From JALXDT01 sp964634755 (GTDB lineage Bacteria; Acidobacteriota; Aminicenantia; JAMOAD01): a stretch of DNA of 43,186 nt. Position numbers and translations under genes: made by a program. The notes beneath the pieces were generated by a model, which was given only the letters and a program-made list of their open reading frames with translations, searched no databases and was not told the origin of the DNA. Where the stretch lies: contig CAZWJH010000009.1 in NCBI GenBank assembly GCA_964634755.1, forward strand, positions 1-43,186, written 5' to 3'. This document shows positions 23,302 through 32,710 of this stretch, in pieces (within the stretch, counting starts at the first letter, position 1; each line of letters opens with the position of its first letter).

Positions 23302-26300
23302 TTATTCTTTATAATTAATTTTGTTTACTACAGAGTAAACTAATGGAATAACAAATAGTGTTAAAAATGTGGCAACCGTAAGTCCTCCCACTATTGAAAG
23401 TCCCAATGGGATTCTCATTGAAGCTCCCTCTGATCTTGTGAAAACCATGGGTAGCATTCCGAAAATCGTTGATGTTGCAGTGATAAGAACAGGTCTTAAT
23501 CTTGTGGAGGCTCCCTTTATAACAGCTTCAAAGGAATCCATTCCTGCTCTTCTCAATTGATTTATGTAATCTATCATAACAATACCATTGTTCACAGCTA
23601 TCCCAACCAAAATAATAACTCCCATGAAAACAATTATATTAAGAGTGGCTCCTCCTATGAGAAGCGCAAAAAGAACTCCTATAATTGCAAGAGGAACAGT
23701 GAACATAATAACAAAAGGATGAAGGAGATTTTCAAACTGAGATGCCATAATCATATAAACAAGAAGAATAGCTATGAGAAATGCATAAAAGAGATCTTTA
23801 AATCCTGATTTCATATCCTCATACTGTCCTCCGTATTCAATAAAGTATCCCTGAGGTAGGTTTTTTTCAAGTCCGGAGAGGGAAGCTTTCAGCTCCTCTA
23901 TTGCTGTTCCCAGATCCCTTCCCATTATATTTGCAAGAATAGATATTTTTCTCACCTGATTTTCTCTCTCGATTTTCAAGGGACCGCTTCCATAAGTTAT
24001 TTGAGCTACATCTTTTAAGAATACTGTTTTCCCCTGTTTTGTTATTATCGGTAATCTTTCTATCTGATCTATGTATTTTCTATCCGAATTTTTCATAATA
24101 ACTCTTATATCATACTCTTCACCTTTCTCTTTATATCTTGTGAAGACCTTTCCGAGAGTGTATGTGTGGACTGTTGAGGCTATTTCGTAGACGGTAAGCC
24201 CGACTTTGTAAGCTCTTTCTCTGTCTATCTTAATATGAACTTCCTTCCTTCCGGAAGAGTATGAGCTGTGAATATCAACAAAGCCCTTTATCTTTCTCAT
24301 ATTCTCTTCAACATTATCCGAGATTCTTTTGAGCATATCAAGATCCTTTCCATAGATTTTAACATCCACAGGATACATTGAGCCTCCCATCATAGCCTGT
24401 CCGAGATCAACTGCTTCCAATTTTTCACCTTTGTACTTAGGTAAAATCTTTTTTACCTGCTCAACTATTTCCAGACCAGTGTATTTTCTTTCGAGTTTAG
24501 GTACAAGTCTCATCCAAAACACAGCTTCATGTGGCCCCTGAGGATTAAAGGCTTCCCCTGCGCCACCCTCCTCATTACTTTCGTCAAGTCCTACGATTGT
24601 AGTAACAGAGAGAACCTCCTTTCTTTCGGAGAATTTTTTTTCTATCTCTTTGGCAATTTTATCGGTTGTATCAAGGTCAGTACCGACAGGAAGCTTAAGC
24701 TTCAATAAAACCATAGGTCTGTCAGTTGCAGGTATAAACTCCTTACCTATGAATTTTAATATGCCAAAGGAGAGTACAAAGACAATCAATACTCCTATGA
24801 GAACATTCCTTCTGTTTTTAAAAGCTTTTTTAAGAAGGTTTATATATGCTCTTTTGTATTTTTCAAATGATTTTTCCTTTGCTGTTTTTGAGTAAATTTC
24901 TTCCTTTGTCATACCTTTGAAAAAAACCGATGTAAACATTGGAACTATTGTAAGAGCAACAAAAAGAGATGATAGTAATGCAAAACTTACCGATAAAGCG
25001 AGAGATTGGGAAAGTTTCCCGACAATGCCAGATGCAAAAATCATAGGAAAGAAAACTCCGACAGTGGTGAAAGTTGAAGCTGTAATTGCCATTGCCACCT
25101 CTTCCGTTCCTTTAGCTGAGGCATAATCAGCATCCTCTCCCTCTTCAAGATGACGGAATACATTTTCTATAACAACGATTGAATTATCAACTAACATTCC
25201 TACACCCAAACTAAGTCCCATTAAAGTAATGAGATTTAATGTGTATCCTGCAACATAAAAGGCGATGAAGGTCGCAATTATTGAAAGTGGTATTGAGATA
25301 ATAATTGTAATCGTAGGTCTCCAGTTTGAAAGAAAAACGAAAATTAAAATTACGACTAAAATACCTCCCATAATGACATTTGAGCTTGTTCCTTTTGCAA
25401 CTGTCATAATAGTTTCACCCTGATCCAGTGATTTGTAAAGTTTTATGTCCTTTGGTAATTTTTTCTGTATCTTTTTTATCTCTTCCTTAACTTTTTTGGC
25501 AATTATTACAGTATTGGCTCCGGAGCTTTTTGAAACAATTAAAAACACTCCCTTTTTCTCATTTACTCTGCTGTATGTTCTCGTATCCTTTTTACCATCC
25601 ACAACTTCAGCAACTTCGGAAAGCCTTATTATCTTACCTGTTCTCGTATAACCAACCGGTATTTTTTTGATTGTATCAAGACTTTTAAATTCCCCGACTG
25701 TTCTTAAAATATACTCATTATGACCTTTAACTATGTAGCCGGCAGGTTGATTAAGATTTTCGGCTCTGAGTATTTGTAAAATTCTATCAGGAGATATTTT
25801 TAAAGCTACAAGCCTGTCTCTTTTTAGCTGAACCCGAATCTCTCTCTCTTCAGGACTCATTACCAAACAGGAGGCAACTCCCTCTATTCTTTCTATCCTT
25901 TCGGCTATTTCATCCTCCACAAGGGTTTTAAGATCCGAAATTTCCCTGTTTCCTGTAACTCCGTACATCAAGACAGGAAATTGTGATATGTCAAATTTTA
26001 AAACAACAGGTTTTGAAACAGCCGCAGGCAAAAACCTTTCGTAAAGTCCTATTGTCTCTCTTATATCCTGAGCTGCAAAATCAAGGTTTGTTCCCCATTC
26101 AAATTCAACATTTATTATTGAAACTCCCTCCTTTGAGATTGATTTTACATCCTTAACATTTGAAACAGTGCTAATCCATTTCTCTATGGGTTTTGTAACC
26201 ATCTCTTCTATATCTTTCGAAGATGCTCCGGAGTAAGGGGTAACAATTGAGACAGTAGGAAATTCTATATCCGGCATCAAATCCACACCCAACTTTGTAT

Positions 26301-26385
26301 AGGAAATATAGCCCACTAAGACTATTATCAAAGTGAGCATTGTAATTGAAACTTTCTTTTTTACTGAAAAAGACGGAAGACTCAT
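23302..26385 (-). CDS. RND efflux pump inner-membrane subunit (AcrB/HAE family)
   Basis: A 1027-residue RND transporter with twelve predicted membrane segments in the two-fold repeat layout: one N-terminal helix, a large periplasmic loop, six helices, a second loop and five helices. The proton relay region of TM4 reads GMLVDNSIVVIEN, keeping the first aspartate but with Asn at the second, a variant seen in many non-proteobacterial members. It pumps hydrophobic toxins or drugs out together with the adaptor and TolC. An AAGGAGG box precedes the ATG, which overlaps the adaptor stop by four bases. Confidence 0.93.
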   Translation of the reverse strand: MSLPSFSVKKKVSITMLTLIIVLVGYISYTKLGVDLMPDIEFPTVSIVTPYSGASSKDIEEMVTKPIEKWISTVSNVKDVKSISKEGVSIINVEFEWGTNLDFAAQDIRETIGLYERFLPAAVSKPVVLKFDISQFPVLMYGVTGNREISDLKTLVEDEIAERIERIEGVASCLVMSPEEREIRVQLKRDRLVALKISPDRILQILRAENLNQPAGYIVKGHNEYILRTVGEFKSLDTIKKIPVGYTRTGKIIRLSEVAEVVDGKKDTRTYSRVNEKKGVFLIVSKSSGANTVIIAKKVKEEIKKIQKKLPKDIKLYKSLDQGETIMTVAKGTSSNVIMGGILVVILIFVFLSNWRPTITIIISIPLSIIATFIAFYVAGYTLNLITLMGLSLGVGMLVDNSIVVIENVFRHLEEGEDADYASAKGTEEVAMAITASTFTTVGVFFPMIFASGIVGKLSQSLALSVSFALLSSLFVALTIVPMFTSVFFKGMTKEEIYSKTAKEKSFEKYKRAYINLLKKAFKNRRNVLIGVLIVFVLSFGILKFIGKEFIPATDRPMVLLKLKLPVGTDLDTTDKIAKEIEKKFSERKEVLSVTTIVGLDESNEEGGAGEAFNPQGPHEAVFWMRLVPKLERKYTGLEIVEQVKKILPKYKGEKLEAVDLGQAMMGGSMYPVDVKIYGKDLDMLKRISDNVEENMRKIKGFVDIHSSYSSGRKEVHIKIDRERAYKVGLTVYEIASTVHTYTLGKVFTRYKEKGEEYDIRVIMKNSDRKYIDQIERLPIITKQGKTVFLKDVAQITYGSGPLKIERENQVRKISILANIMGRDLGTAIEELKASLSGLEKNLPQGYFIEYGGQYEDMKSGFKDLFYAFLIAILLVYMIMASQFENLLHPFVIMFTVPLAIIGVLFALLIGGATLNIIVFMGVIILVGIAVNNGIVMIDYINQLRRAGMDSFEAVIKGASTRLRPVLITATSTIFGMLPMVFTRSEGASMRIPLGLSIVGGLTVATFLTLFVIPLVYSVVNKINYKE

Positions 26386-27470
26386 TTTGTCTCCTCCTTA
26401 ACCTTTGCTTTGTCAAAAAGTCCGAAATTACCATTTACCACAACAAGCTCTCCCTCTTTGACACCTGAGAGGATTTCCGTAAAATCCGGATTTGAAAGTC
26501 CTGTTGTGATCTTCCTTTCTCTTGCAATATCACCTGTTTTCACAAAGACTTTTCCATTCTCGAGAATAGCTTTTGTAGGTATTATCAGAGCATTTTCTTT
26601 CCAATTATAGTGAATCCTTACTTTTACTATATTCCCGGGCAAAATTTTTCCATCCTTATTTTTAGCTATAATTTTAACAGCAACAGAGCTTGACATTGGA
26701 TCAGACTTTTCGTTTACTGTGGAAACTTCCCCTTCCAATACTGTTTTATCCGATATTATTTCGGCTTTTTCTCCCTTCTTTATTAAAGAAGCATCAGAGT
26801 GGGGAATATTAAGATTTACATAAATTTTTGAGAAATCTTCCAATACATAAACTCCTGTACCCTGAGAGAATCCGCCCATTGAAGGATTAATAAAGTCTCC
26901 CTCTTCTTTGAATTTTCCAGTGATGATTCCTGAAAAGGGAGCTCTGATTTTTGTACTATCGTACTGAAATTTTGCCATTTCAAAAGCAGCTTTTGCCCTT
27001 TCAAGATTGCTTTTTGCAAGTTTATAACCTGACACTGCCTGTTCGTACTGAGCCTTTGAAACTCCATTCTTTTTGTAAACCGCTGATATTCTTTCCATAT
27101 TCTTTTTTGCATCTCCAAAAGAAATTTTTGCTGCTTCAAGCCCTGCCTTTGCCTGCTCGTATTGAGCTTTAAAAACCGTGTCTTCAAGTTCAAAGATAAG
27201 CTCTCCTTTTTTAACCTTATCTCCAATGTCTTTATACATCTTTTTGATTCTTCCGGCTATTTCGGGGAGAATATTTGTTTTTTTGAATGATTCCACTGTT
27301 CCTGCATATTCTATATACTCGTTTATTCTTCCGATTTTTGCCGGGACTGTTGAGACTGTAAAAGCTACTATTTCACCTGTATCAGTTTTTTTAATCTTCT
27401 TTTTTTTACAGTTTACCATAAAGATTAGCCCCACTATAACTAAGAAAATAATAAGTGTTCTTTTTCTCAT
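26382..27470 (-). CDS. RND efflux periplasmic adaptor (membrane fusion protein)
   Basis: A 362-residue adaptor with an N-terminal hydrophobic signal (about 5-20) that ends in a cysteine at residue 21 (FMVNCKKK). It may be lipid-anchored, although the lipobox is weak. The lipoyl half-motifs (ILPEIAGRIKKMYKDIGDKVKKGELIFELED and KIRAPFSGIITGKFKEEGDFI) enclose a coiled-coil hairpin of about 75 residues rich in Ala, Lys and Tyr. Beta-barrel and membrane-proximal domains follow. It links the RND pump to TolC. A GGAGG box precedes the ATG, and it lies between tolC and the pump gene in the operon. Confidence 0.92.
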   Translation of the reverse strand: MRKRTLIIFLVIVGLIFMVNCKKKKIKKTDTGEIVAFTVSTVPAKIGRINEYIEYAGTVESFKKTNILPEIAGRIKKMYKDIGDKVKKGELIFELEDTVFKAQYEQAKAGLEAAKISFGDAKKNMERISAVYKKNGVSKAQYEQAVSGYKLAKSNLERAKAAFEMAKFQYDSTKIRAPFSGIITGKFKEEGDFINPSMGGFSQGTGVYVLEDFSKIYVNLNIPHSDASLIKKGEKAEIISDKTVLEGEVSTVNEKSDPMSSSVAVKIIAKNKDGKILPGNIVKVRIHYNWKENALIIPTKAILENGKVFVKTGDIARERKITTGLSNPDFTEILSGVKEGELVVVNGNFGLFDKAKVKEETK

Positions 27471-27481
27471 TTTTTCCTCCT

Positions 27482-28804
27482 TTAAAACTTAATGATTGTA
27501 TCTGAAATAAATGTTTCTATTGTAAAGATATTTGTATAGAGTTCAAAAATTGATTGGTAATAATTGAGCTCTGCAGATAAGTTTTGATTTTCTATGAGTT
27601 CCAAATCAGTATATGAAATCAGTCCTTCTTTATAGCTTGTCTTTGCAATTTCAAGCTCCTCTTTTGTGTTTTCAAAATTGTCCTTGGCTATTTTGATTTT
27701 CTCAAGCAAATAATTATTCTTTTTTATAAGATTCATAAGAGTGGCTTTCATGTTTTTCTCATATGCTGCGACTTTGATTTCTGTTTCCTCTTTTTGTGCT
27801 TTTGCCATAGTAAGATTGAATTTTTTTGAAAAACCTTTGAATATTGAAAATGAAAGCGTAAGATTTATTGCATAATAATTATCCCAGTCTGAGAATTTTG
27901 AAAGGGAATCTCCTCTGAAATTGTATTGTCCTCCGATTGCAATAGTCGGAAGGAATTTGGAGTAAGCAAGTTTTAGGTTATAACTTGAAACTTTCTTTTG
28001 TTGAAAGAGAGATTTTAAAATGGGGTTGTTTGTCTCCATCTGTTTATTTAAAAGCTCCGGATTAAGTTCAGCTGGATACTCCTTTATTTGACCTATTATT
28101 TCCACATCATCTTTAAGAGAAATGCCTATGATATTTTTCAGATTGTTCTTAGCTTCAAAAAGTTTTGAATCTATCTCTTTGAGTTTTGCCTCCATTTCTC
28201 TGACTTTATTCTCCGCTCTCAAAAGATCTAATTTTTTAACCAAACCCTGAGAATACATAACTTCTATCTTTTCCTTTGTATCCTTGGCAAATTTAAGCCC
28301 GTTCAAAACTATCTCCCTTGATTTTTTTAATAGGATTATTGAATAAAAAACTGTTTTTGTTTTTGCTCTTATTTCATTCTTTTTTGCTTGAAGAAGACTT
28401 TCCTGAGCCTTTTCAAGAGCTGTTGCAAGCTTTGAATTGAAAAATATGGCACCTCCTGTGAAAAGTGGCTGTGCAAATTGGAGTGTCATCTGATAATTTC
28501 TTGTAAAATCCATCTCTATCTTTTGCGGAGGTTGGCCGGGAATGAATGATGGCATTATTATCGTCATAACCTTTTCTTTCATAACTCGGTAACCTGAAAG
28601 GTCAATTGAAGGAAAGTAAGCTGAATACGACATATTCATCCTTGATTTTGCCTGTTCAAGTTTTTGAACCTCCTGCAAAATTTCAGGATTGTGTTCAATT
28701 GCCATTCTTTCAGCCTGTTTTAATGTGAGCTTATAGGTTTTGGCAGATAAAAAGCTGAAAATACTAAAAATTAAAAAGAACAAAACTATCTTTTTACTAC
28801 TCAT
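27482..28804 (-). CDS. TolC-family outer-membrane efflux protein
   Basis: A 440-residue outer-membrane channel. A signal peptide of about 20 residues ends at SFLSA. The two repeats of the OEP domain are visible as long alpha-helical stretches with the pattern LKLAYSKFLPTIAIGGQYNF and the N-terminal LTLKQAERMAIEHNPEI. Its presence implies a diderm cell. A GGAGGT box precedes the ATG. It is the first structural gene after tetR, from which it is separated by 150 bases that hold a repeat fragment. Confidence 0.93.
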   Translation of the reverse strand: MSSKKIVLFFLIFSIFSFLSAKTYKLTLKQAERMAIEHNPEILQEVQKLEQAKSRMNMSYSAYFPSIDLSGYRVMKEKVMTIIMPSFIPGQPPQKIEMDFTRNYQMTLQFAQPLFTGGAIFFNSKLATALEKAQESLLQAKKNEIRAKTKTVFYSIILLKKSREIVLNGLKFAKDTKEKIEVMYSQGLVKKLDLLRAENKVREMEAKLKEIDSKLFEAKNNLKNIIGISLKDDVEIIGQIKEYPAELNPELLNKQMETNNPILKSLFQQKKVSSYNLKLAYSKFLPTIAIGGQYNFRGDSLSKFSDWDNYYAINLTLSFSIFKGFSKKFNLTMAKAQKEETEIKVAAYEKNMKATLMNLIKKNNYLLEKIKIAKDNFENTKEELEIAKTSYKEGLISYTDLELIENQNLSAELNYYQSIFELYTNIFTIETFISDTIIKF

Positions 28805-28904
28805 TTTACCTCCTCAAACAAATGTAAATTTATTGGAATTTTAGGAAAAAGTACTTCTGATTTTTTCTTTCCCCATAACAAGTCTTTTCTCCACCATCGA
28901 ATTT

Positions 28905-28945
28905 CTCCGCTATGGCTGATCTTCGCTAATGCTCCGACGCTTTGC
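28905..28945. repeat. Dispersed repeat core, copy A (degenerate)
   Basis: A 41-base GC-richer island in the tolC-tetR gap. It shares words with copies B (29750) and C (37843): CCGCTA, GG-GATCT, CGCT and GCTCCGAC in the same order. Unlike them it has no clear flanking inverted repeat, so it looks like a partial or decayed copy. Confidence 0.5.
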
Positions 28946-28954
28946 TTCAACATT

Positions 28955-29557
28955 TTATCCCCTTTTTTTTATCCCATTTATTATTACTTCTACAATATTT
29001 TCAGCCACTTTCTCAGTGTCCTTTATTTTTAAATCCAAAAAGATTATTTCAAAACTAATCTCTTTCATAATTCCCAAGTAGGAAATCGCAAGAAACTCAG
29101 GGTCAAGATCTTTTCTTATTGCCCCATTGTTTTGCCCCTCTTTAATAAGGTTTATTAAAAATTCCTTTCTCTTGGCTCTGTTTTTGAAAATTGTTTGAAA
29201 GTGGAGCTTTTTGTCTTTGCTATTTTTGAAAAATGAGCCTGTTTCAAAAAGTGCTATTCTCATAATTTGCTTATGTTTTAAAAGAAATTCAATTGTTTTT
29301 AGGATTATTAACTTCATATTCTTAAAAATGCTGTCTTCAGGATTTAAAGAAGATAAAATTTCCCTGTCAATTTCATCATTTATGCTTATCAATACCTGAT
29401 GAAATAGCTCCTCTTTACTTGGAAAGTATTTGTAAAGGGTGGGTTTTGAAATGTCCGAAACTTCAGCAATTTTATCCATAGTGGCATTCTTAAAACCTTT
29501 GTCTTTGAATATTCCCTTAGCTTTCTCAATGATAAATTTTTTAATTGCTTCTTTCAT
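28955..29557 (-). CDS. TetR/AcrR-family transcriptional repressor
   Basis: A 200-residue regulator. The N-terminal helix-turn-helix spans about residues 20-50 (ATMDKIAEVSDISKPTLYKYF), the TetR signature, followed by an all-helical ligand-binding domain with no recognisable subfamily. A GAGG box lies seven bases before the ATG. Its own promoter is embedded in an array of AGTTAA/TTAACT palindromes (see 29568-29621), so it most likely represses itself together with the tolC-adaptor-pump genes downstream on the same strand, and responds to a pump substrate. Confidence 0.9.
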   Translation of the reverse strand: MKEAIKKFIIEKAKGIFKDKGFKNATMDKIAEVSDISKPTLYKYFPSKEELFHQVLISINDEIDREILSSLNPEDSIFKNMKLIILKTIEFLLKHKQIMRIALFETGSFFKNSKDKKLHFQTIFKNRAKRKEFLINLIKEGQNNGAIRKDLDPEFLAISYLGIMKEISFEIIFLDLKIKDTEKVAENIVEVIINGIKKRG

Positions 29558-29567
29558 TTTAACCTCA

Positions 29568-29621
29568 AGTTAAATAATTTAACTAATAGTTAATTATATT
29601 AACTTTAAGTTAAATTGTCAA
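29568..29621 (-). promoter_or_regulatory. Consensus promoter inside a 20-bp-periodic operator array upstream of tetR
   Basis: On the minus strand TTGACA (29621-29616), a 17-bp spacer and TATAAT (29598-29593) form a perfect sigma-70 consensus. The same stretch contains two 17-bp palindromes, AGTTAAAT-A-ATTTAACT (29568-29584) and AGTTAAT-TAT-ATTAACT (29588-29604), and a third half-site AGTTAAAT (29608-29615). The left half-sites start exactly 20 bp apart, two helical turns. Operator 2 covers the -10 box and the third half-site lies in the spacer. Confidence 0.88.
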
Positions 29622-29749
29622 CCCCCTTTTTTTTATTAAAACCATTAAGCTCAAAATCGCTTTAGCTTTCAAATTGATATTTAATAATTAGATCTTTATA
29701 TTTCGGATTTTTTATGAAATTATAATAATCAATAAAAAAACATTTGTAT

Positions 29750-29826
29750 ATACAAGAGACGGTGCTCCCATAGCGGATCTCCGCTCACATTCCAATGCTT
29801 GGCTCTGATAGCTACGGCTCTTGTAT
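29750..29826. repeat. Dispersed palindromic repeat, copy B
   Basis: A 77-base element bounded by a perfect 9-bp inverted repeat, ATACAAGAG (29750-29758) and CTCTTGTAT (29818-29826). Its interior TAGCGGATCTCCGCTC resembles copy C at 37853-37875. It lies in the 426-base gap between tetR and the secreted orphan; the rest of that gap is AT-rich and, apart from the tetR operators and the 29889 repeat, I see nothing in it. Confidence 0.65.
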
Positions 29827-29888
29827 CTTAATATATTAATATTTTTATTTATAAAAATATCTGTAAAACGGCGAAAAATGGAGAAAAA

Positions 29889-29933
29889 CATTTGATTTAA
29901 TAAAATTTGATTATAAATTTAATTATATGGTTG
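29889..29933 (+). repeat. AT-rich repeat companion, copy B
   Basis: A 45-base stretch starting CATTTGATTT that matches 37934-37980 at most positions with small indels (both share AAAATTTG, then T-TAAA and TAT-TATATG-like ends). Both copies follow a palindromic repeat on the same side at 40 to 63 bases. It may be the right end of a composite element or a promoter-like module. Confidence 0.55.
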
Positions 29934-29983
29934 TTTTTAGAACAAGGTAAAAAAGCGCTGATTTTGATGACTGTAAAAAGTAG

Positions 29984-30904
29984 CTATTTGGTACGACTCC
30001 ACGGACAACGGACATAATCAAAAACATTTATATCACCCCTGCTCTTTTCAGGAGAGTATTTAAGGCACCAGAACTCAACCTTTGCCTTTACATGATCTCT
30101 ATTGGAAGGTGAGGGATTTGTATCCGCTTTTAAAGTGGTCGTCCAGAGTTTGCTCGGATGCAATCTTAAAGTGTGATCAAGAGGGTTTCCCGAGAATGCC
30201 ACTCCCCATCCGTAATAAACCGACTTTGCATTCCAATCAAAGTGAGCTCTTCCACAATTTCCGTAAACATGTTCAATGGGTTTTTGAGGAAAGCTGAAAT
30301 ATATAACAGCCTTCTTATCGGTTATTTCTCCCATAATCTGGACTTTAAATCTTTTACCTTCCGCTTTTGGATGACATTCCCTAAATCTACCGGGGCTCAC
30401 TTGTAATTCTTCATAAAAATGAGCTCCTTTGAAAGCACCGAGATCGAGATTATACTTTTTAATCACTTTTTCATTATCCGTAACTACCCAGCGATTTTTC
30501 CCGTCCGGCACCACGAGCACATAGCTAATTGAGACGACTTTGGCATGAATTTTCCACCAATATTTGCTTCCCGGGCAGTCCTCTTTATACCATGGTTTTA
30601 TTCCACAATTTCCCTCACCGACATCTCTGTCCAGAGTAACAGTTACTCTAACCATAGCACGCTGGAGAGGCTGACCGTTTGATGCTATTATTTTTGAAAT
30701 ATCTTTCGCTTCAATGAACTTGCTTTTTGATTTGCTACTGCTTGTGTCTGAGAAAGAAAATGGCAAATTAAAAATTTGTGTTTTAGCAAAATTATCAAGA
30801 GGAATGACCTTAAAATCAAGGCTATTTTCCGCTTTTGCATTAATTGAAAACAAGAATAAAAAAATAACGAAAAACAGAAACATTTTTTTTAGTTCTTTCA
30901 ACAC
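29984..30904 (-). CDS. Secreted protein of unknown function, six cysteines
   Basis: A 306-residue protein with an N-terminal signal peptide (hydrophobic residues about 8-22, cleavage near NAKA-E). The mature part has six cysteines (NCG, EDC, REC, GNC, WCL, RCP) that could form three disulfides, a Ser/Lys-rich stretch near residues 50-65, and many aromatic residues. No family recognised. The start is GTG at 30904: AGGAGG lies six bases upstream, and the first ATG is seven codons further in. It appears monocistronic and is surrounded by repeats and AT-rich spacers, which suggests a recently rearranged neighbourhood. Confidence 0.75.
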   Translation of the reverse strand: MLKELKKMFLFFVIFLFLFSINAKAENSLDFKVIPLDNFAKTQIFNLPFSFSDTSSSKSKSKFIEAKDISKIIASNGQPLQRAMVRVTVTLDRDVGEGNCGIKPWYKEDCPGSKYWWKIHAKVVSISYVLVVPDGKNRWVVTDNEKVIKKYNLDLGAFKGAHFYEELQVSPGRFRECHPKAEGKRFKVQIMGEITDKKAVIYFSFPQKPIEHVYGNCGRAHFDWNAKSVYYGWGVAFSGNPLDHTLRLHPSKLWTTTLKADTNPSPSNRDHVKAKVEFWCLKYSPEKSRGDINVFDYVRCPWSRTK

Positions 30905-31117
30905 TTTCTGCCTCCTAATATAAAAAACTCTTTTCTTATCAGTAAAAATCCTTATTTTTTATTTTAATAAGAAATACAATTATTTGCAATACTCCTTTTT
31001 TTTCTCTCTAAACCTCTAATAACAAGAATAGATTTAAAATCCCAGAGCTTTTTTAAAATTTCACAAAGCTAAAATATGTTCCAACCTATTTTGTCTTGTC
31101 CTAAAATAGTTATATTT

Positions 31118-32497
31118 TTACAATCTTTCAAGCTTTACAGTAAAATGCCTCATGATGGGAGCTTCCTCTATTATTTTAAATCCTCTCTTTATCTTATTTC
31201 TTCTTTCCAATACATTCGCAGCTGCAACAGCCACATAGTTCATATGATTGTCAGTATACACTCTTCGTGGAATAGCAAGTCTTAAAAGTTCAAGTTTGGG
31301 ATATTGCTCCTCTCTGGTTACAGGATCTCTATCCGCTAAAATAGTCCCAATTTCAACTCCTCTTACTCCACCTTCTATGTAAAGCTCAACTCCCAAAAGC
31401 TGAGCCGGGTACTCATTCTGGTGGAAAATCTTTTTGCATCCAAAAACACTGCGTGGCCTCCGACAGGATTGAGAATAGGTACTCCATACTTCTTTAATTT
31501 TTCTCCGAGAAGTTCAACCTGTTTTATTCTTGCTTCAAGATAATTAAACTCTGTACCTTCATAAAGTCCCCTTGCAAGGGCAGCCATATCCCTTCCGTTC
31601 ATCCCTCCGTATGTTACAAAGCCCTCAAACATTATATTGAATACACTTGCTTTTCTGAAAAGCTCGGGATCCCGCATTGCTATAAAGCCTCCCATATTTA
31701 CTATTGCATCCTTTTTACTGCTCATTGTCAAGCCATCCGTATAAGAAAAAATCTCTCTGACTATCTCCCTTATGCTTTTGTTTTTATAAGCATTTTCTCT
31801 CTTTTTTATAAAATAGGCATTTTCAGCAAATCTTGCTCCATCTATGAAAAGTCTTATTCCGTATTTTTTACAGAGCTTTGATACTGCTTTTATATTTTCA
31901 AGGGAGACAGGCTGTCCTCCACCGGTATTATTGGTTATTGTGATTATTACAAATGGAATTTTTTCTATCCGATTTTCCTTAAAGACCTTCTCGAGCTTTT
32001 TTAAATCAACATTTCCTTTGAAAGGATAATCGGAGTCAGGGTCAAATCCTTCATCAATAGTGCAGTCAACTGCTCTGCCTTTTCTGAACTCTATATGTCC
32101 TTTGGTTGTGTCAAAGTGGGAGTTTCCCGGGATTATGTCTCCCTCTTTAACTAAAACGGAAAAGAGAACATTTTCGGCAGCTCTTCCCTGATGAGTAAGG
32201 AGAAAATAATCAAATCCTAAAATATCCTTTATTGCTTCCTTTAATTTATAGTAAGAATTTATAGTAAGAGCGGGAGCCAGCATAACTTTCATCTCCTTTC
32301 ATAAGCTCACTCCACTGGTGATCACTCATTGCACCTGTTCCCGAATCCGTAAGAAGATCTATGAACACCATATCGCTTTTCAGATTAAAAAGATTATAAT
32401 AATTTTCTTTTATATACCTTCCCCCCTCCTCTTTTGTTGTCTTTTTAATATTTTCCACCATTTTAATTTTAAATGGCTCTGCAAATGGTAATTTCAT
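31118..32497 (-). pseudogene. tnaA: Tryptophanase (beta-eliminating lyase), disrupted by two frameshifts
   Basis: Three reading frames together cover a full PLP-dependent tryptophanase of about 455 residues. Segment 1 (32497-32246) reads LPFAEPFKIKMVE to GDESYAGSRSYY. Segment 2 (to about 31425) has THQGRAAEN, NNTGGGQPVSLEN, FIDGARFAENAYF, the PLP lysine in MSSKKDA and NPVGGHAVFLDAKRF. Segment 3 (to 31118) has EYPAQLLGVELYIEGG, RLAIPRRVYT and MRHFTVKL. The first break is an exact 13-bp tandem duplication (32243-32255 and 32256-32268); one copy restores GSRSYYKLKEA. The second is at a run of four T on the minus strand (31424-31427). The family would convert tryptophan to indole, pyruvate and ammonia. 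An AGGAGG box and a TATAAT (32531-32526, minus) precede the start. Confidence 0.88.
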
Positions 32498-32555
32498 AAT
32501 AACCTCCTATCAAAAATTAGGATTAATTATATATGAGTTTTTTAATTTGAAAAAG

Positions 32556-32644
32556 GCTTCAGAAAGCTGAGCAGACGTTTTTTCTTTAAGATAGCTTTCT
32601 TTTGGGGCAGGATAGGATTTTCTGTTCAGCTGCTTTTCAGAAGC
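32556..32644. repeat. Imperfect inverted repeat upstream of the tryptophanase pseudogene
   Basis: GCTTCAGAAAGCTGAGCAG (32556-32574) pairs imperfectly with 32622-32644 (starting CTGTTCAGCTGCTTTT) around a 47-base loop. The right arm shares the 12-mer TGTTCAGCTGCT with the short tandem repeat at 38092-38131, so the two are probably related dispersed sequences. No gene is seen in 32498-32710. Confidence 0.5.
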
Positions 32645-32710
32645 TTTGCTCTTAATAAGTTTTTTAATTCAAAGTATTTTTTTAAATAAAAAAATATAGT
32701 ATATTTTCAT

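Noticed and set aside
25150..25200. Asn instead of the second proton-relay aspartate in the RND pump
   Set aside because: LVDN in TM4 is common in non-proteobacterial pumps; no reason to call it inactive.
30905..31117. Possible small gene or terminator between the secreted orphan and the tryptophanase pseudogene
   Set aside because: Only very AT-rich sequence with a weak 6-bp AGCTTT/AAAGCT stem and no coding signal.
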